A stretch of 64,000 bases of DNA from Scalesia atractyloides (GCA_947069175.1 CAMTDV010000023.1:90146240-90210239); one strand, 5' to 3'. Counted from the stretch's first letter, positions 11,001 through 22,871 are shown. Program-made: numbers and translations. The notes: a model not told the origin generated them from the letters alone.

Positions 11001-11644
11001 TGTATTGCGATGCCTCTAACCAGGGTCTTGGTTGCGTTCTCATGCAACGGGACAAAGTAATCGCTTACGCGTCGAGACAACTCAAAATTCATGAGAAAAA
11101 CTATACTACTCACGACCTTGAACTTGGTGCAGTTGTTTTTGCGTTAAAGATTTGGCGACACTACCTTTATGGTACAAAGTGTACGATCTTTACCGACCAC
11201 AAGAGCCTCCAACACATCTTTGATCAAAAGGAACTCAACATGCGTCAACGTCATTGGGTAGAATTGTTAAACGACTACGACTGCGATATCCGCTACCACC
11301 CTGGTAAGGCGAATGTCGTGGCCGATGCACTTAGTCATAAGACTCATGTCAAGAGTGCTCGTTGCTACCAAATCGTGGGAAAACTCAATGAGTTGATTCG
11401 ACAAGCACAATTTGCCGTCATTAACGAGGGTAACCTCGATAACGAGTTGAATTGTGGAATCGAAAACCCACTCGAAGCTAAGCCTGATGGTATTCTTTAC
11501 TACCATAGTCGCATTTGGATTCCCGATCGTCTCAATCTTCGGACTACTTTGATGGACGAAGCTCACAAATCCCGATACTCCGTTCATCCTGGAGCTGATA
11601 AGATGTATCATGACTTGCGTGCATCCTATTGTGGCCTGGAATGA
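10904..11644 (+). pseudogene. Element B pol part 2: RNase H and N-terminal integrase
   Basis: Continues pol in the next frame. It has an RNase H-like domain ([15 protein letters not shown], then [34 protein letters not shown]) and the first half of the integrase HHCC zinc domain ([15 protein letters not shown]). The frame ends at 11644 because one base is missing in the Trp-rich motif near 11633. RNase H degrades the RNA strand of the cDNA hybrid; the acidic residues expected for this are present. Confidence 0.88.
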
Positions 11645-12819
11645 AACGTGATATCGCTCTCTACGTCTCCAAATGCCTTACGTGTTCCAAAGTCAAGGGA
11701 GAACATCAACGTCCCTCCGGTTTGCTCGAACAACCAGAAATTCCGGTCTGGAAATGGGAAAGCATAGCCATGGATTTCATCACGAAATTGCCTCGTACCT
11801 CGTCTGGTCACGACAGCATTTGGGTTATCATCGATCATTTGACCAAATTCGCACACTTCCTCGCCATTCGTGAAGATTACAAGGTCGAGAAATTGGCTCG
11901 TATCTACACGAGTGAAATAATTAGCCGTCACGGTACTCCTCTTGATATTATTTCTGATCGTGATGCTCGTTTCACTTCTCGCCTTTGGCAAACTTTCCAA
12001 TCCGCCCTTGGCACTCATTTGAATCTTAGCACCGCTTTTCATCCTCAATCTGACGGTCAGACCGAGCGTACTATTCAAACTCTAGAGGATATGCTTCGAT
12101 CATGCGTAATCGATTTTGGCGGCAACTGTGATTCGCACTTACCCTTGATAGAATTCTCATACAACAACAGCTATCACGCAAGTATTCAAATGGCTCCATT
12201 TGAAGCACTGTATGGTCGCAAATGCCGTTCGCCTATTTGTTGGCACGAGATCGGAGACGTACAACTCACCGGTCCCGAACTTATACAAGAGACGACGGAC
12301 AAGATCCTACAGATTCGTGACAACTTGCTCAAAGCTCGAAGCCGACAAAAGAGCTATGCTGATAAAAGACGCAAACCTTTGGAATTCAACATAGGTGACC
12401 ACGTACTTCTCAAGGTTGCACCTTGGAAAGGTGTTGTTCGTTTTGGTAAGAAAGGAAAACTCGCTCCTCGCTATGTGGGTCCTTTCAAGATTCTCGAAAG
12501 GATAGGCAAGGTAGCGTATCGACTGGATCTACCTCAAACGCTCAGCAATGTTCATCCTGTGTTTCATGTTTCGAATTTGAAGAAGTGTCTAGCCGAAGAA
12601 GGACTTCAAGTTCCACTCGAAGATCTTCAGATCAACGATACTTTGCACTTTGTGGAGAAACCGGTCGAAATCATGGACCGAGGAACCAAGGAACTGAGGC
12701 GCAGTCGTATTCCTATTGTCAAGGTTCGATGGGAAGGTAAACGTGGCGCCGAATTCACTTGGGAACTTGAAAGTGATATGAAGACTAAGTATCCATATCT
12801 CTTCGTTACATCTTCCTAA
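11629..12819 (+). CDS. Element B pol part 3: integrase core and chromodomain
   Basis: A 396-codon open frame to the natural end of pol. It opens with the second half of the zinc domain ([13 protein letters not shown]). The DDE core follows, with Asp in [13 protein letters not shown], Asp in [12 protein letters not shown] and Glu in [19 protein letters not shown]-type C-terminal segment ([15 protein letters not shown]) and a chromodomain-like tail ([23 protein letters not shown]) end it. Integrase joins cDNA ends to host DNA; the chromodomain is thought to steer it to heterochromatin. No defect is seen in this part. It lacks its own start because it belongs to the pol frame broken upstream. 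Confidence 0.9.
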   Translation: MWPGMKRDIALYVSKCLTCSKVKGEHQRPSGLLEQPEIPVWKWESIAMDFITKLPRTSSGHDSIWVIIDHLTKFAHFLAIREDYKVEKLARIYTSEIISRHGTPLDIISDRDARFTSRLWQTFQSALGTHLNLSTAFHPQSDGQTERTIQTLEDMLRSCVIDFGGNCDSHLPLIEFSYNNSYHASIQMAPFEALYGRKCRSPICWHEIGDVQLTGPELIQETTDKILQIRDNLLKARSRQKSYADKRRKPLEFNIGDHVLLKVAPWKGVVRFGKKGKLAPRYVGPFKILERIGKVAYRLDLPQTLSNVHPVFHVSNLKKCLAEEGLQVPLEDLQINDTLHFVEKPVEIMDRGTKELRRSRIPIVKVRWEGKRGAEFTWELESDMKTKYPYLFVTSS

Positions 12820-12850
12820 ATTTCGGGACGAAATTTCCTAAAGGAGGGGA
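12818..12850 (+). other. Pre-PPT inverted repeat and polypurine tract of element B
   Basis: AAATTTCG-GGA-CGAAATTT (12818-12836) overlaps the pol stop and is a perfect 8-bp inverted repeat. The polypurine tract AAAGGAGGGGA (12840-12850) follows 3 bp before the 3' LTR. The tract primes plus-strand DNA synthesis. The same inverted repeat precedes the PPT in A, C, D and E. Confidence 0.85.
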
Positions 12851-12853
12851 GAC

Positions 12854-15634
12854 TGTAACGCTCCGCGTTTCTATACTTTCTGTATTTGGAAACCTTGTAT
12901 CGTACTTCTATTTTTAGTAAGCGTTGTATCTTGTATTCGTCTTTCGTTGTAAATGTTGTAAACCGAGACTTGGATTGTAATGAGAAACTCGTATTTTATC
13001 CATATTATGTTAATCATAGTCCTGTTACACTTACACTTGTTCATACTTTAAACGTGTAAACATATTCGTGGTACTCTCAATCGTAAACGTGTGATAACTC
13101 GCAAACTTGGTTTGTATTGCGTAAACGAGACTCAAACGTGAAACTTGTAATCGTTAAACTAAATTCGTTACGAAAATATAATTACCTATTCATTTATTAA
13201 GTTAATTAATTAAATTAATTAATTAATTAAATTAGTTAATAAAATTAATTAATTTCTTTTTACAAAAAATTAAAATGCTAATTTTTATATATATATATAT
13301 ATATATATAACATTTTGAATTTAAATGTTAATATATATCTTCTTTAATAAAGTCCAAGGTTAAAGTGTAATTATTGGATTCTTGAACTTCAGGGGCCTTT
13401 CCTGCCAATTGTGAAACTGAATTATTGAGTTTTGATTAAAAATAAAAAGAAAATAATAATAATCAAACAAAACCGGATCCGCGGGACTCGAACCCGGGAC
13501 CTCCGGTTCACATGCAAGCGCCTTAACGACTCTGCCACTCGCCATCAATCTGAAGTAACCCGGGAACAAAAGCCTTATATGCTTTGTTCCCGGTCGAGCT
13601 GAAAGGCAACAAAGCGCGGACAGCAGCCCTTTTGGGCGGGTTTTTTTTTTATTTTTTTGTGTTTTTGAGGCCTTTAATACTCACTTAAACCCCACCTAAC
13701 TAACCCTAATCCTTCCTCTATAAAACCCACCTCTAATCCAAGCATTTTTACACTTTAATCTCTCTCAAATCACTCTCAAATCACCTCAAGATTCTTGCAA
13801 CATCAGATTTTCGAGCAGATTGTATACCTCTTACTAAAGTGAGTGTAACTCACTCATTTCTTAATGAAATCACTCCATTCTTTTTCCTACTTGCTTGGAT
13901 AAACTTTGGGTTGAATTCCTAGGTTTCTCCATGGAGAATCCAGACCTGGAAATGCCCCAAAATGTCCACAAACTTTCTGTTTTGTCTAAACTTTTATCAA
14001 ACTTGTGTTTTAACTTCAACAAACTTGTGTTCTTGTGCTTACAATCAAGCTTATGATTAGTAAAGCCTAACCAAGCTTGTTAACATGAACTAAGGGCTGT
14101 TTTAACACCCTAAACTTTCTGTTTTTGAAGAGCATTGAGCTCACAAGTGATGCAAGTTCTTAAACTTGTTCATGTGTGTCCACCAAGGAAGCTTGGGCTA
14201 TCCTAACTTGAGACCACACATCACTTGATGATTTTTCATCAAGATCCCAAGATAGTTTGCTAGACTTAAAGTGTCACAACCCCACAAAGCCGTTGACGAT
14301 TCTCCTCGTGTGCTCGTCGGGTTGTTGAATACTTGGCTACTTGGTATCTAGATGACACCTTATCATTCTTGTCTTTACATTCTTGTTTAGTATATAGTTC
14401 TTGTACCCTCCTTGTTACCAATGGTAACTTGTGTAGTGGTGAACATAATCCGAGGTTCAAAGTGGATGGTTTAACCTCCCACCTCATACTTGACATACAT
14501 GACACTAGAGGTTACAAAGTGGATGGTTCATCCTCCCACCTCCTACATGATTATAATGATATATATATAACTATATTATAATTCTAAAACCGAAACCTTG
14601 ATAATGAACTTATAATCACCTATCAAGTTATTAAGTTTAACACAAAAGTATGTAATTCCTTGTCACGATTCTAATAGGCCCCGAACCTATGAAATCACAC
14701 CCAAACTCGTAAGAGTTACTATAGTGTCAAGAACGAGTGTTACATCTTAGTGAATACTTTCGTATCATAATAATTTATCAAACCTATTTTTTTATCATGC
14801 TCGAATACTCCTAATCTCCCGTTGAAACTCTATACTCATACGCCTCATTTCCTCTTGTAGGATAATTCGGCGTCATCCTCGAACCAACGTCTTCACGGTT
14901 GTCAAGTGTAGAAAAGACTTAGCAAAACCGTGAGTACACTCGACCCACATTTGTTTATATCACTTTTTGGGTGTAACAGGTTTCCATATACAAAAATCAC
15001 AAACACTTAAACTTTATGAAACGCACAAACAATCCTATACACATGACTACTTGAATCGTATACTTGTTGCTTGTCTGGGGATAAACGTTGTGCTATGCTT
15101 TAGTCATTAACTATTTTTTAGCCTTTGTTTGACATGCTTAGCGCTATAGGAATTCACGCATCCACCTCCATCGTGTTATTCGTGAGGTCATGTTAAAACA
15201 TCGTGATTGCGTTATGGGTTTGATTGTTAGCATTGCATGCCTTGATATTGCTCTTGTATAGATTTAGTTGCCATGAGGATTGTTAAAACTTTATTCGTAT
15301 ATGTATGCTATGCTTAAACTTGTGTACTCGCCTTTGCTTTTGCATTGACTTTATTTTAAAACATGTTACAGGTTGAAGGAGATGACGCTATGAAAACAAT
15401 ATAGCAAGGACTAGATACACACAAATTAGACGTTAGGTTTAATGTCGACGTATCAATTTTGTTATGACTTTGCAAATGTTAGGTTGTTCTTTGTTTTGTT
15501 ACATTGATGTATTTGACAATTCTTATGAAATGAAATATGGTTTAACTAATTATTGTCACTTAATATGTTGTGAGCAATGAGCAATCTCGTTTTCGTCTCA
15601 TCCCGATGTTTCCGCTATCGGTTGGGGTGTTACA
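12854..15634 (+). repeat. 3' LTR of element B
   Basis: 2781 bp, nearly identical to 4425-7213. Differences include a longer TA run near 13285 and single substitutions. It includes a TATA box at 13719 and ends in TGTTACA before target duplication CCTAC. Confidence 0.96.
13473..13545 (-). other. Antisense tRNA-like module in LTR B (3' copy)
   Basis: Same module as at 5053-5124: minus-strand TGGCAGAGT then a changed base in the A box, and an unchanged B box GGTTCGAGTCC. One base insertion and one substitution distinguish the two copies. Confidence 0.6.
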
Positions 15635-15838
15635 CCTACCAAGCCCAATAGTCATGGGGGCCCACATGACTATACAGGCAATGGTATGGGGGACATTTGG
15701 AAGCCCAAACATGTGCAAACCCAAGACATCCTATGGATGTAGTTAAATTATTTTCAGTTATGTTTTTTTCATTTTTTTACGACACATGACACCTAGAAAA
15801 TTCTTGAACTCACAATCTCCCTACATATATTCCTGTAG

Positions 15839-17080
15839 ATGTCTGCTAGGCAATTACGTGGAGGTAGAAGGTCAGGAAAGTCAAACGAACGCTTGGCCAC
15901 GCAAATTGCTAAACAAATGGCCGCAGTGCTTCCTGACATCGTGCTACAAGTTCAGCAAGCTCTCACCGCTAATCCCATTAACCCTCCCAACGAAGAAGAC
16001 CAAAGCGTCGCCAACCCTCCTTCCAAAATCCCTAAATGCACCTAAAAACACTTCAAGTCTTGCGATCCCCCAAAATATGAAGGGACTGAAGGTGTCACCG
16101 CTCTCCTCCACTGGTTTGAGGAGATGGAAAACCCTTTCTCAATTGCGACTGTCCTGAGGACCGTAAGGTACGTTACGCGACTGGACGATTGTTTTGGGTA
16201 GCCCTTACCTGGTGGAACACGGAAAAAGGTAAGCGAGGTGTAGATGATGCCATGGCCTTATCATGGGAAGAATTAAGAGAGATCATGACAAGACGGTTCT
16301 GCCCTAGAAGCGAGATCAAGAAGCTAGAAGATGAATTCTATGCTCTAAAGCAAAAAGAAAGGGATCACACCTCCTACAACAAGAGGTTTCTTGAGTTGAA
16401 CCAAATGGTTCCCAATCTGTTCACCCCATTATACCGCTTAATTGAACACTACATTCGAGGCCTCCCCTCGAAAATCCAAGATTCGGTTTTAAGCACTTCG
16501 CCTGCAACACTCAAAGCCGCAATGGAGTTAGCTACGGAACTCACTGAAAATCGCATTCGAAATGGCAATTTTAAAGATGAGAAGAAGAAAACACCCATTG
16601 AGACCCCAATTCCAAACCACTCAGGTTCATCCTCGAAGTTTGCTGGTAAGAGGAAGCGAAATGGCAAGAACTTTGCTGTCACCCAAACCAACCCTCCCAT
16701 CATTGCTGCTCCAATCACCCAAGTTGCCCCTCCAGCCACACCATTCAAAAGGCCATACACTGGCCCACACCCAAAGTGTAACCGTTGCCAATACCATCAC
16801 CCTCCTGAAAACCCTTGCCAACATTGCACTAGTTGTGGCCGTGAGGGTCACACTATCCAAACCTGCCGTACCCTTCAACGATCGAACCGCGGTCAACCTC
16901 CAACCCAAACCCAAAATCAAATGGTGGGCCAAGCCTAACAACCCTTACTTCTACCACCTGCACAACTCGCAGCCCAACCTAACTACCAAGCCAACTACCC
17001 CATGATGCAATCCATACGAGCCTTTTTCAATTGTGGGGACCCAAACCACTTCAGGAATACTTGCCCACGCTGGTGAACAT
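15839..17080 (+). pseudogene. Element A gag (degraded)
   Basis: ATG at 15839 begins a basic N-terminus (MSARQLRGGRRSGK), as in C and E. It stops at 16043-16045, where relatives have a Tyr codon. Frameshifts follow near 16070-16130. The core resumes at 16189 (LTWWNTEKGKRG, LREIMTRRFCPRSEIKKLE, YNKRFLELNQMVPNLFTP) and runs to 16938, with CCHC knuckle CTSCGREGHTIQTC. A second knuckle (FNCGDPNHFRNTC-like) near 17030 is split over two frames. Non-functional as read. Confidence 0.85.
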
Positions 17081-17579
17081 CATCCATGCCCAAGCTCAAG
17101 CAAACCCGGTAAACCAATGTAACCAAGCTCCTCCACCTGCTAGAGGAAGAGCTTTCAATATCAACGCCAACCAAGCCAGGGCTGACAACAATGTCGGTAC
17201 GTTTCTCGTAAATGGTAGTTATGCATCCATATTATTCGATACTGGTGCGGATAAGAGCTTTGTGTCTTTAGAATTCGAATCTATTCTCGACCAACCTCGT
17301 GATAATCTCGTTGAATCTCTGACGGTGGAAGTTGCTGACGGAAAACCCACTTCATTAAATTCTATTATACGCGATTGTACTCTCACCGTAAATGATCACG
17401 ATTTTTCAATTGATCTCATTCCTATGAAATTGGGAAGTTTTGATGTTATCATCGGCATGGACTGGCTCAGTCAGCATCACGCTGAAGTGGTGTGCCATGA
17501 AAAGTTCATTCGTATTCCTCTCGCCGACGGTCAGACACTACGTATCTTTGGGGAAACTCCTTCGAAAGGGCTAAATTGA
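17031..17579 (+). pseudogene. Element A protease
   Basis: Open frame with the retropepsin active site [10 protein letters not shown] and later VIIGMDWLSQHHAEVVC. It ends at a TGA at 17577-17579 produced by a one-base frameshift; the polyprotein resumes in another frame from 17576. The protease would cleave Gag-Pol in the particle. The active-site Asp is intact, but the frame is not continuous with gag or RT. Confidence 0.85.
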
Positions 17580-18286
17580 TGTCCTGCCTTCAAACCCGAA
17601 GTTATCTTCGCAAGAATTACGTCGCATTTCTAGCTCACGTCGTCAACAAGGAAGGCAAGGAAAGGAAGCTCGAAGATATGCTAATTGTGAAAGAATTCCC
17701 GCAAGTTTTTCCCGACGACGTTTCAGGACTTCCTCCTGTGCGAGAAGTCGAATTTCGAATCGATCTTGTGCCTGGCGCTACACCGGTCGCAAAATCTCCC
17801 TATAGGTTAGCCCCGTCCGAGATGCAAGAGTTGGCCAGTCAACTGCAAGAGCTGACTGACAAAGGATTCATACGTCCTAGCTCATCGCCTTGGGGTGCGC
17901 CCGTTCTTTTTGTGAGGAAGAAAGATGGAACGTTTCGCATGTGCATTGATTATAGAGAACTCAACAAGTTGACGGTTAAGAATCGCTATCCACTGCCTCG
18001 TAATAATGACCTTCTAGACCAACTTCAAGGCGCCACCTGTTTTTCCAAAATTGACCTTCATTCTAGTTATCATCAGCTTAGAGTGCGCGAAGAAGATATT
18101 CCAAAAACTGCCTTCCGAACTCGTTATGGTCATTACGAGTTCATGGTTATGCCCTTCGGTTTAACCAACGCCCCCGCTATCTTCATGGATTTGATGAATA
18201 GGGTATGCAAACCCTATCTCGACCGTTTCGTCATAGTCTTCATCGACGACATTTTTTATCTACTCCAAGTCAAAATCCGATCATGA
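17576..18286 (+). pseudogene. Element A reverse transcriptase, N-terminal part
   Basis: RT fingers and palm with [40 protein letters not shown] and the catalytic VFIDDI. A one-base insertion in a T-run just after FIDD (about 18252-18256) throws the frame to a stop at 18286. Near 18060, LHSSYHQL replaces the usual LRSGYHQL. Confidence 0.87.
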
Positions 18287-19075
18287 GCGACACCTTCGAC
18301 TCATTCTTAGACTCTTAAGGATTGAAAAGCTTTACTCTAAGTTCTCAAAATGCGAATTCTGGTTAGGAGAAGTACAATTCCTTGGTCATGTCGTCAATGA
18401 CAAAGGGATTCATGTCGATCCTTCAAAAATCAAGGTAGTACAAGAATGGCAAGCGCCACGCACCCCTACCGAAGTTAGGTCATTTCTTGGCTTGGCTGGT
18501 TATTACAGACGCTTCATTGCCAATTTTTCCCGTATCGCCGTTCCGCTCACAGCCTTGACCCACAAGGGAAAACCCTTCATTTGGGGACCTAAGCAAGAGG
18601 AGGCCTTCCAAACTTTAAAGCAAAGGCTTTGTGACACACCTATCCTTACACTCCCTGAGGGTTGCGATGACTTTGTGGTTTATTGCGACGCATCAGGGCA
18701 AGGTCTAGGCTGTGTACTGATGCAAAGAGGAAAGGTGATAGCCTATGCCTCTAGGCAACTCAAAGTTCATGAGAAAAATTACACCACCCACGACCTGGAA
18801 CTTGGAGCCGTTGTGTTCGCTCTCAAGATATAGAGACATTATCTTTACGGTACCAAGTGTGAAATATACACTGACCACAAGAGTCTCCAGCATATCTTCA
18901 ATCAAAAAGAGTTGAATATGAGGCAACGAAGATGGGTCGAACTGCTCAACGATTACGACTGCGAGATTCGGTATCATCCTGGCAAGGCAAACGTGGTGGC
19001 TGATGCGCTCAGTCGAAAGGGATATGCGAACTCTATTCGTCTTCTATGTTCGTAAATAATAACCGAAATCAAAGA
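18287..19075 (+). pseudogene. Element A RT connection and RNase H
   Basis: Continuation after the frameshift: the [19 protein letters not shown] region, then [17 protein letters not shown], RNase [16 protein letters not shown] and [12 protein letters not shown]. It is interrupted by TAG at 18831-18833 where B has TGG, and by TAA at 19053-19055 where C has CAA. Confidence 0.83.
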
Positions 19076-19118
19076 TCAAATACGGGCAGCTCAACATATC
19101 TCTGTAACGAAAAATGAC

Positions 19119-19967
19119 GTGCGCGATGAGCTATCATGTGGAGCTGAACTCAAAATTGAAACCAAATCCGACGGTATTCTATATTATTTAAACCGCATAT
19201 GGATTCCCGATCGCGACAACCTTCGTGATTTCCTCATGAATGAGGCATACAAAACACGATACTCTGTACACCCAGGAGCCGATAAGATGTATCAAGACCT
19301 ACGATACACCTACTGGTGACCTGGCATGAAAAAGGATATCGCTGTTTTTGTTTCCAAGTGCCTTACATGTTCCAAAGTGAAAGCTGAACATCAAAGACCT
19401 TCAGGACTTCTAGTCCAACCCGAAGTACCTGTATGGAAGTGGGAAAACATAATCATGGACTTCATTACCGGGTTACCTCGCACCCCTAGTGGGTATGACA
19501 CCATATGGGTAATCATTGATCGTCTTACAAAATCAACTCACTTCATTCCGATTCGCGAGAACTTCAAGAACAAGAAGTTAGCTCGTATCTACATCAACGA
19601 GATCGTAAGCCGTCATGGTGTACCGTTAAGCATCATTTCAGACCGTGATGGTCGTTTCACTTCACGAACATGGCGAGCCGTACGAACCGCTTTGGGTACA
19701 CGATTAAACCTTAGCACCGCCTTTCACCCTCAAACTGATGGTCAATCTGAACGCACCATCCAAACCCTTGAAGACATGCTTCGAGCATGCGTCATAGACT
19801 TCAAAGGGAACTGGGACGCTCATCTACCGTTAGTCGAGTTTTCGTACAACAATAGCTATCATTCAAGTACCGGCATGGCTCCTTTCGAAGCTTTATATGG
19901 TCGTAAATGCCGATCTCCAGTATGTTGGCACGAAATGGTGAAGCGCAAATCACCGGACCTGAATTGA
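19119..19967 (+). pseudogene. Element A integrase
   Basis: Zinc-domain half [15 protein letters not shown] ends at TGA 19317-19319, where C has TGG. The core follows at 19326-19967: [58 protein letters not shown], so all three DDE residues are visible. A frameshift near 19935 ends it at 19967, and a TAA at 20030-20032 lies in the following linker. Confidence 0.85.
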
Positions 19968-20062
19968 TTCAAGAAATAACCGACATAATCCTTCAAATTC
20001 GAAACAATCTTCTAGCGGCCCAAAGTCGTTAAAAGAGTTATGCTGACAAACGACGAAAGCCC

Positions 20063-20509
20063 TTGGAGTTTTGTGTTGGTGATCAAGTACTTTTGAAAGT
20101 ATCACCGTGGAAGGGAGTGGTTCGTTTTGGCCAAAAGGGCAAGCTAGCACCACGCTACGTAGGACCTTTCAAGATACTCGAAAGAGTAGGACCTGTAGCC
20201 TACAACCTCGACCTACCAGAAGAACTCAACAGAATACATCCCACGTTCCACGGATCAAACTTGAAAAAGTGCCTCGCCGACGAAAACCTCCATATCCCTA
20301 TAGAAGACATTCAAGTCGATGAATCAATGCACTTTGTTGAAAGACCAGTGGAAATCATGGATTTCGGTGAGAATCATTTAAGGCGAAGTCGTATTCCAAT
20401 CGTCAGAGTGCGTTTGGAGTCAAAACAAGGGCCCGAGTTTACTTGGGAACGTGAAGACTCAATACGCGAAAAGTACCCACATCTTTTTCTGGTTACAACT
20501 ACTACTTAA
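20063..20509 (+). pseudogene. Element A integrase C-terminus and chromodomain
   Basis: Open stretch [31 protein letters not shown], then [16 protein letters not shown] and [17 protein letters not shown]. This is the GPF region followed by a chromodomain-like tail, the mark of chromoviruses. It is separated from the integrase core by a frameshift and a stop. Confidence 0.85.
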
Positions 20510-20540
20510 ATTTCGGGACGAAATTTCTAAAAGTAGGGGA
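20508..20540 (+). other. Pre-PPT inverted repeat and polypurine tract of element A
   Basis: AAATTTCG-GGA-CGAAATTT (20508-20526) is followed by AAAAGTAGGGGA (20529-20540), 3 bp from the 3' LTR. The tract is the same as in C and, inverted, in D and E. Confidence 0.85.
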
Positions 20541-20807
20541 TACTGTAACATTTGTGTAAATCAGATTTCGAAAACCCGCCCCAATTATCAATCAAAGTAT
20601 ATTCTTTTACGACGTTCGGTTATTCTTTAATTGTTTATAATATTTCAATATTTTATATACATATAAAAATAAAAATCAATGTTTAAAAATAAGATAATAA
20701 TTAAAGTTTAATGAAATAATGTAATAATTAATCAGTTAAATATTAAATATTTATATCCAATAAGTGATTTAATTTAAAATAGGCAAAATAAATAAAAATT
20801 AAAAAAA

Positions 20808-20880
20808 GGGTGAACCGGGATCGAACCCGGGTTCCCGGGTAACACACACACCACAAACACCACTGCGATACACACACGAG
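20808..20880 (-). other. Antisense tRNA-like module in LTR A (3' copy)
   Basis: Minus-strand B box GGTTCGATCCC and A-box-like ATCGCAGTGG, with a T7 run beyond the B box. It matches the module at 1775-1850. Confidence 0.6.
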
Positions 20881-21419
20881 TTGTGTTAAGTTTGGATTAT
20901 TATTACACTAATACTGAGACTAAGATGAAACCTACAACCATGACCGCAATCAAAGACACGCCTTTCCTTTTTCTTTCGAATCTCCGTGACAACTGGCAGC
21001 GTGTATTTTCGGAAGACTCTAATCTCGCCGGCTGTCAATTACCAATCACTGAATGTGATTTCCAGAAATCGAAACCCAACTCACCTCTATAAATATCGAA
21101 TGCAACCCCCTTCCAGAAATCGCTCGCTACCATCTACACTACCTGCATTCACCCCTCTACTCAATACTTTCCCCCTACTCACCCGAAAAACAGAGGCAGT
21201 CATCGGAATTCAGTCACCGAAAATGGTGGTTCTTCATCTCTGTTCTACGGAAGACCTCTACATACTTTCTTTTAGTTCTATTCAATTAAGCTTAATGTTC
21301 ATGCTATTAGAGTAGGAGGAAGTGGTTTGGTTCGGGCGGGAACAAGTTCGGGTGAAATTTAGAATGAAGAAGATGAAGTGCAGCGTGTGGTTTTGTATAT
21401 TATGAATCGGTTTGCAACC

Positions 21420-21835
21420 GGGTTAAGCACCCAGCCCAACTGGTTTGGCCAGGTGCAAACCAAACACAAGGTCGTCGGTTCGAATCTGAGCATACACGCC
21501 AGCCTGACCATTTTAGAAACTTTTTAAAATAACCATTCTGTACTAAGCTTATGTGTGTATAAAGTTAATTAAAAACCAAATCATGTTGGGTTAGACACCC
21601 AGCCCAACCGGTTGGACTGGGTGCGAAAAGCATAACAGGTCGCGGGTTCGAGACCTCTGGCACACTCTGGTTCAACATCTGTCCAAAACTTTTTAAATAA
21701 ATTAATTTCTGAAATAAGCTAAGTAGTGTATTAATATAATTAAAATCAGGTTCTTTCGGGTTAGACACGTAGCTTAGTTGGAAGAGCTGCGTGCACGCAA
21801 CCGAGAGGTCCCGGGTTCGAGACTCAACACACGCA
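21420..21835 (+). other. Array of three sense tRNA-like modules in LTR A (3' copy)
   Basis: Modules at about 21420-21502, 21588-21665 and 21758-21835. Module 2 is complete here: GGGTTAGACA, then a hairpin at 21596-21623 with outer stem CACCCAG/CTGGGTG and inner CCAACC/GGTTGG, then B box GGTTCGAGACC. Module 3 has an A box with one change (TAGCTTAGTTGG) and B box GGTTCGAGACT. Confidence 0.65.
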
Positions 21836-22871
21836 TGCCAAAAACTAGTCGAACCGGTCTGACATAAAGCCTGTCAGATTGACAGTTTATTTTATTTTAT
21901 TTTACATTTACTTTATTTTATTTATTTTAATTCATTAACTTATTCTATGGTTTATATTAAAAAGAAAAGTTATTAAATCCCTAAAAAATATATACTTTCA
22001 AAGGGCTTAATTTTATCAATAAAAATCATAAAATTAACTTAAAAATCTAAATAAAAAAGTTTTTAACCAAAATATCAGTTTATTTATTTATCGAGTTATC
22101 GCGTTATTATTTTAAGTTAGTACTTCTTCATCGGTTAAAATCCACAACTCGTGCGCTCTCATTTCCACTTAAGAATACGCATCCAATGTGAGTGAATCTC
22201 TACAAATTCCCCGTTTTAATCACGTTTTGTGGTGTATCATGTGTCGTATCACTTCTTTATTTTATTTAACATTTGTGCTAATATCATTTCGTGATCAAAT
22301 GTGTATTGCTTGTAGTGTGGTTTATATGTGGATACATTTTATCATTTCTGTGCACTCATTTCATTAGACCCATCAGTTCCTCGTGGGATACGGGTTGAGC
22401 ATCAGGTGCCTCATTAGATCGGCTCCGTTTGATTGAGCCTTGATCTCAGATACATCATCATTCATGTCATATATTCATTCAATGTGATTTGTGATTTGTT
22501 ACATTATACATTTATTCACATGTAATTATGCACAATCTTATTTAAACAACAATAAAATTGATTTACTTAAATGTTTTATCAAGGTTCACTCGTCAACTTT
22601 TCTTGACCCAAAATTTCCTATGTTTTACGCATGAAATAGGTGATCAAGTTGAGGAAAGAAACACCTAGGATGGCCTAGAAGAATAAACAAGTTATTTCGT
22701 TGGAACAAGCATTTAGATTATTATTTTTGTTTGTATGAAATTTTGTTGGATATTTAAATTTTGATATGAATTTAATAAATATGAAACTTCTTAGTAAATA
22801 TCATGAATTTTGGTGATAACCCAATCATGCCCCAACTTCTATTCCGCTGCGGGTCGGGGTGTGACATCTAT

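Larger units (their letters stand above)
4425..15634 (+). mobile_element. Element B: young nested Ty3/gypsy chromovirus
   Basis: LTR retrotransposon inserted in the leader of A. LTRs are 4425-7213 and 12854-15634 (2789 and 2781 bp), with target duplication CCTAC at 4420-4424 and 15635-15639. By eye the LTRs differ by only about eight substitutions plus a few short indels and a TA-repeat length change, so insertion is recent. It has an intact PBS, leader, gag, protease, RT, RNase H, integrase, chromodomain and PPT. Coding is broken only by single-base frameshifts. Its LTR differs strongly from those of A, C, D and E, so it is a separate family within the same clade. Confidence 0.97.
1509..22866 (+). 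mobile_element. Element A: Ty3/gypsy chromovirus (Tekay-like), host of nested element B
   Basis: Complete but old LTR retrotransposon. It runs TGTAACATTT... to ...GGGTGTGACA and is flanked by the 5-bp target duplication TCTAT (1504-1508 and 22867-22871). The LTRs (2286 and 2323 bp) differ at several dozen places by eye. The order is LTR, degenerate Met-tRNA PBS, leader, gag, protease, RT, RNase H, integrase with chromodomain, PPT, LTR. Element B is nested in the leader (4425-15634, target duplication CCTAC). The coding region carries several premature stops and frameshifts, so A is not autonomous. The C-terminal chromodomain and long LTRs suggest the Tekay/Del clade; this is inference from architecture. 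Confidence 0.95.
20544..22866 (+). repeat. 3' LTR of element A
   Basis: 2323 bp, matching 1509-3794 with dozens of substitutions and short indels. One block missing from the 5' copy near 2552 (GGGTTAGACACCC...) is complete here at 21588-21623. TATA box at 21088. It ends at the target duplication TCTAT. Confidence 0.95.
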
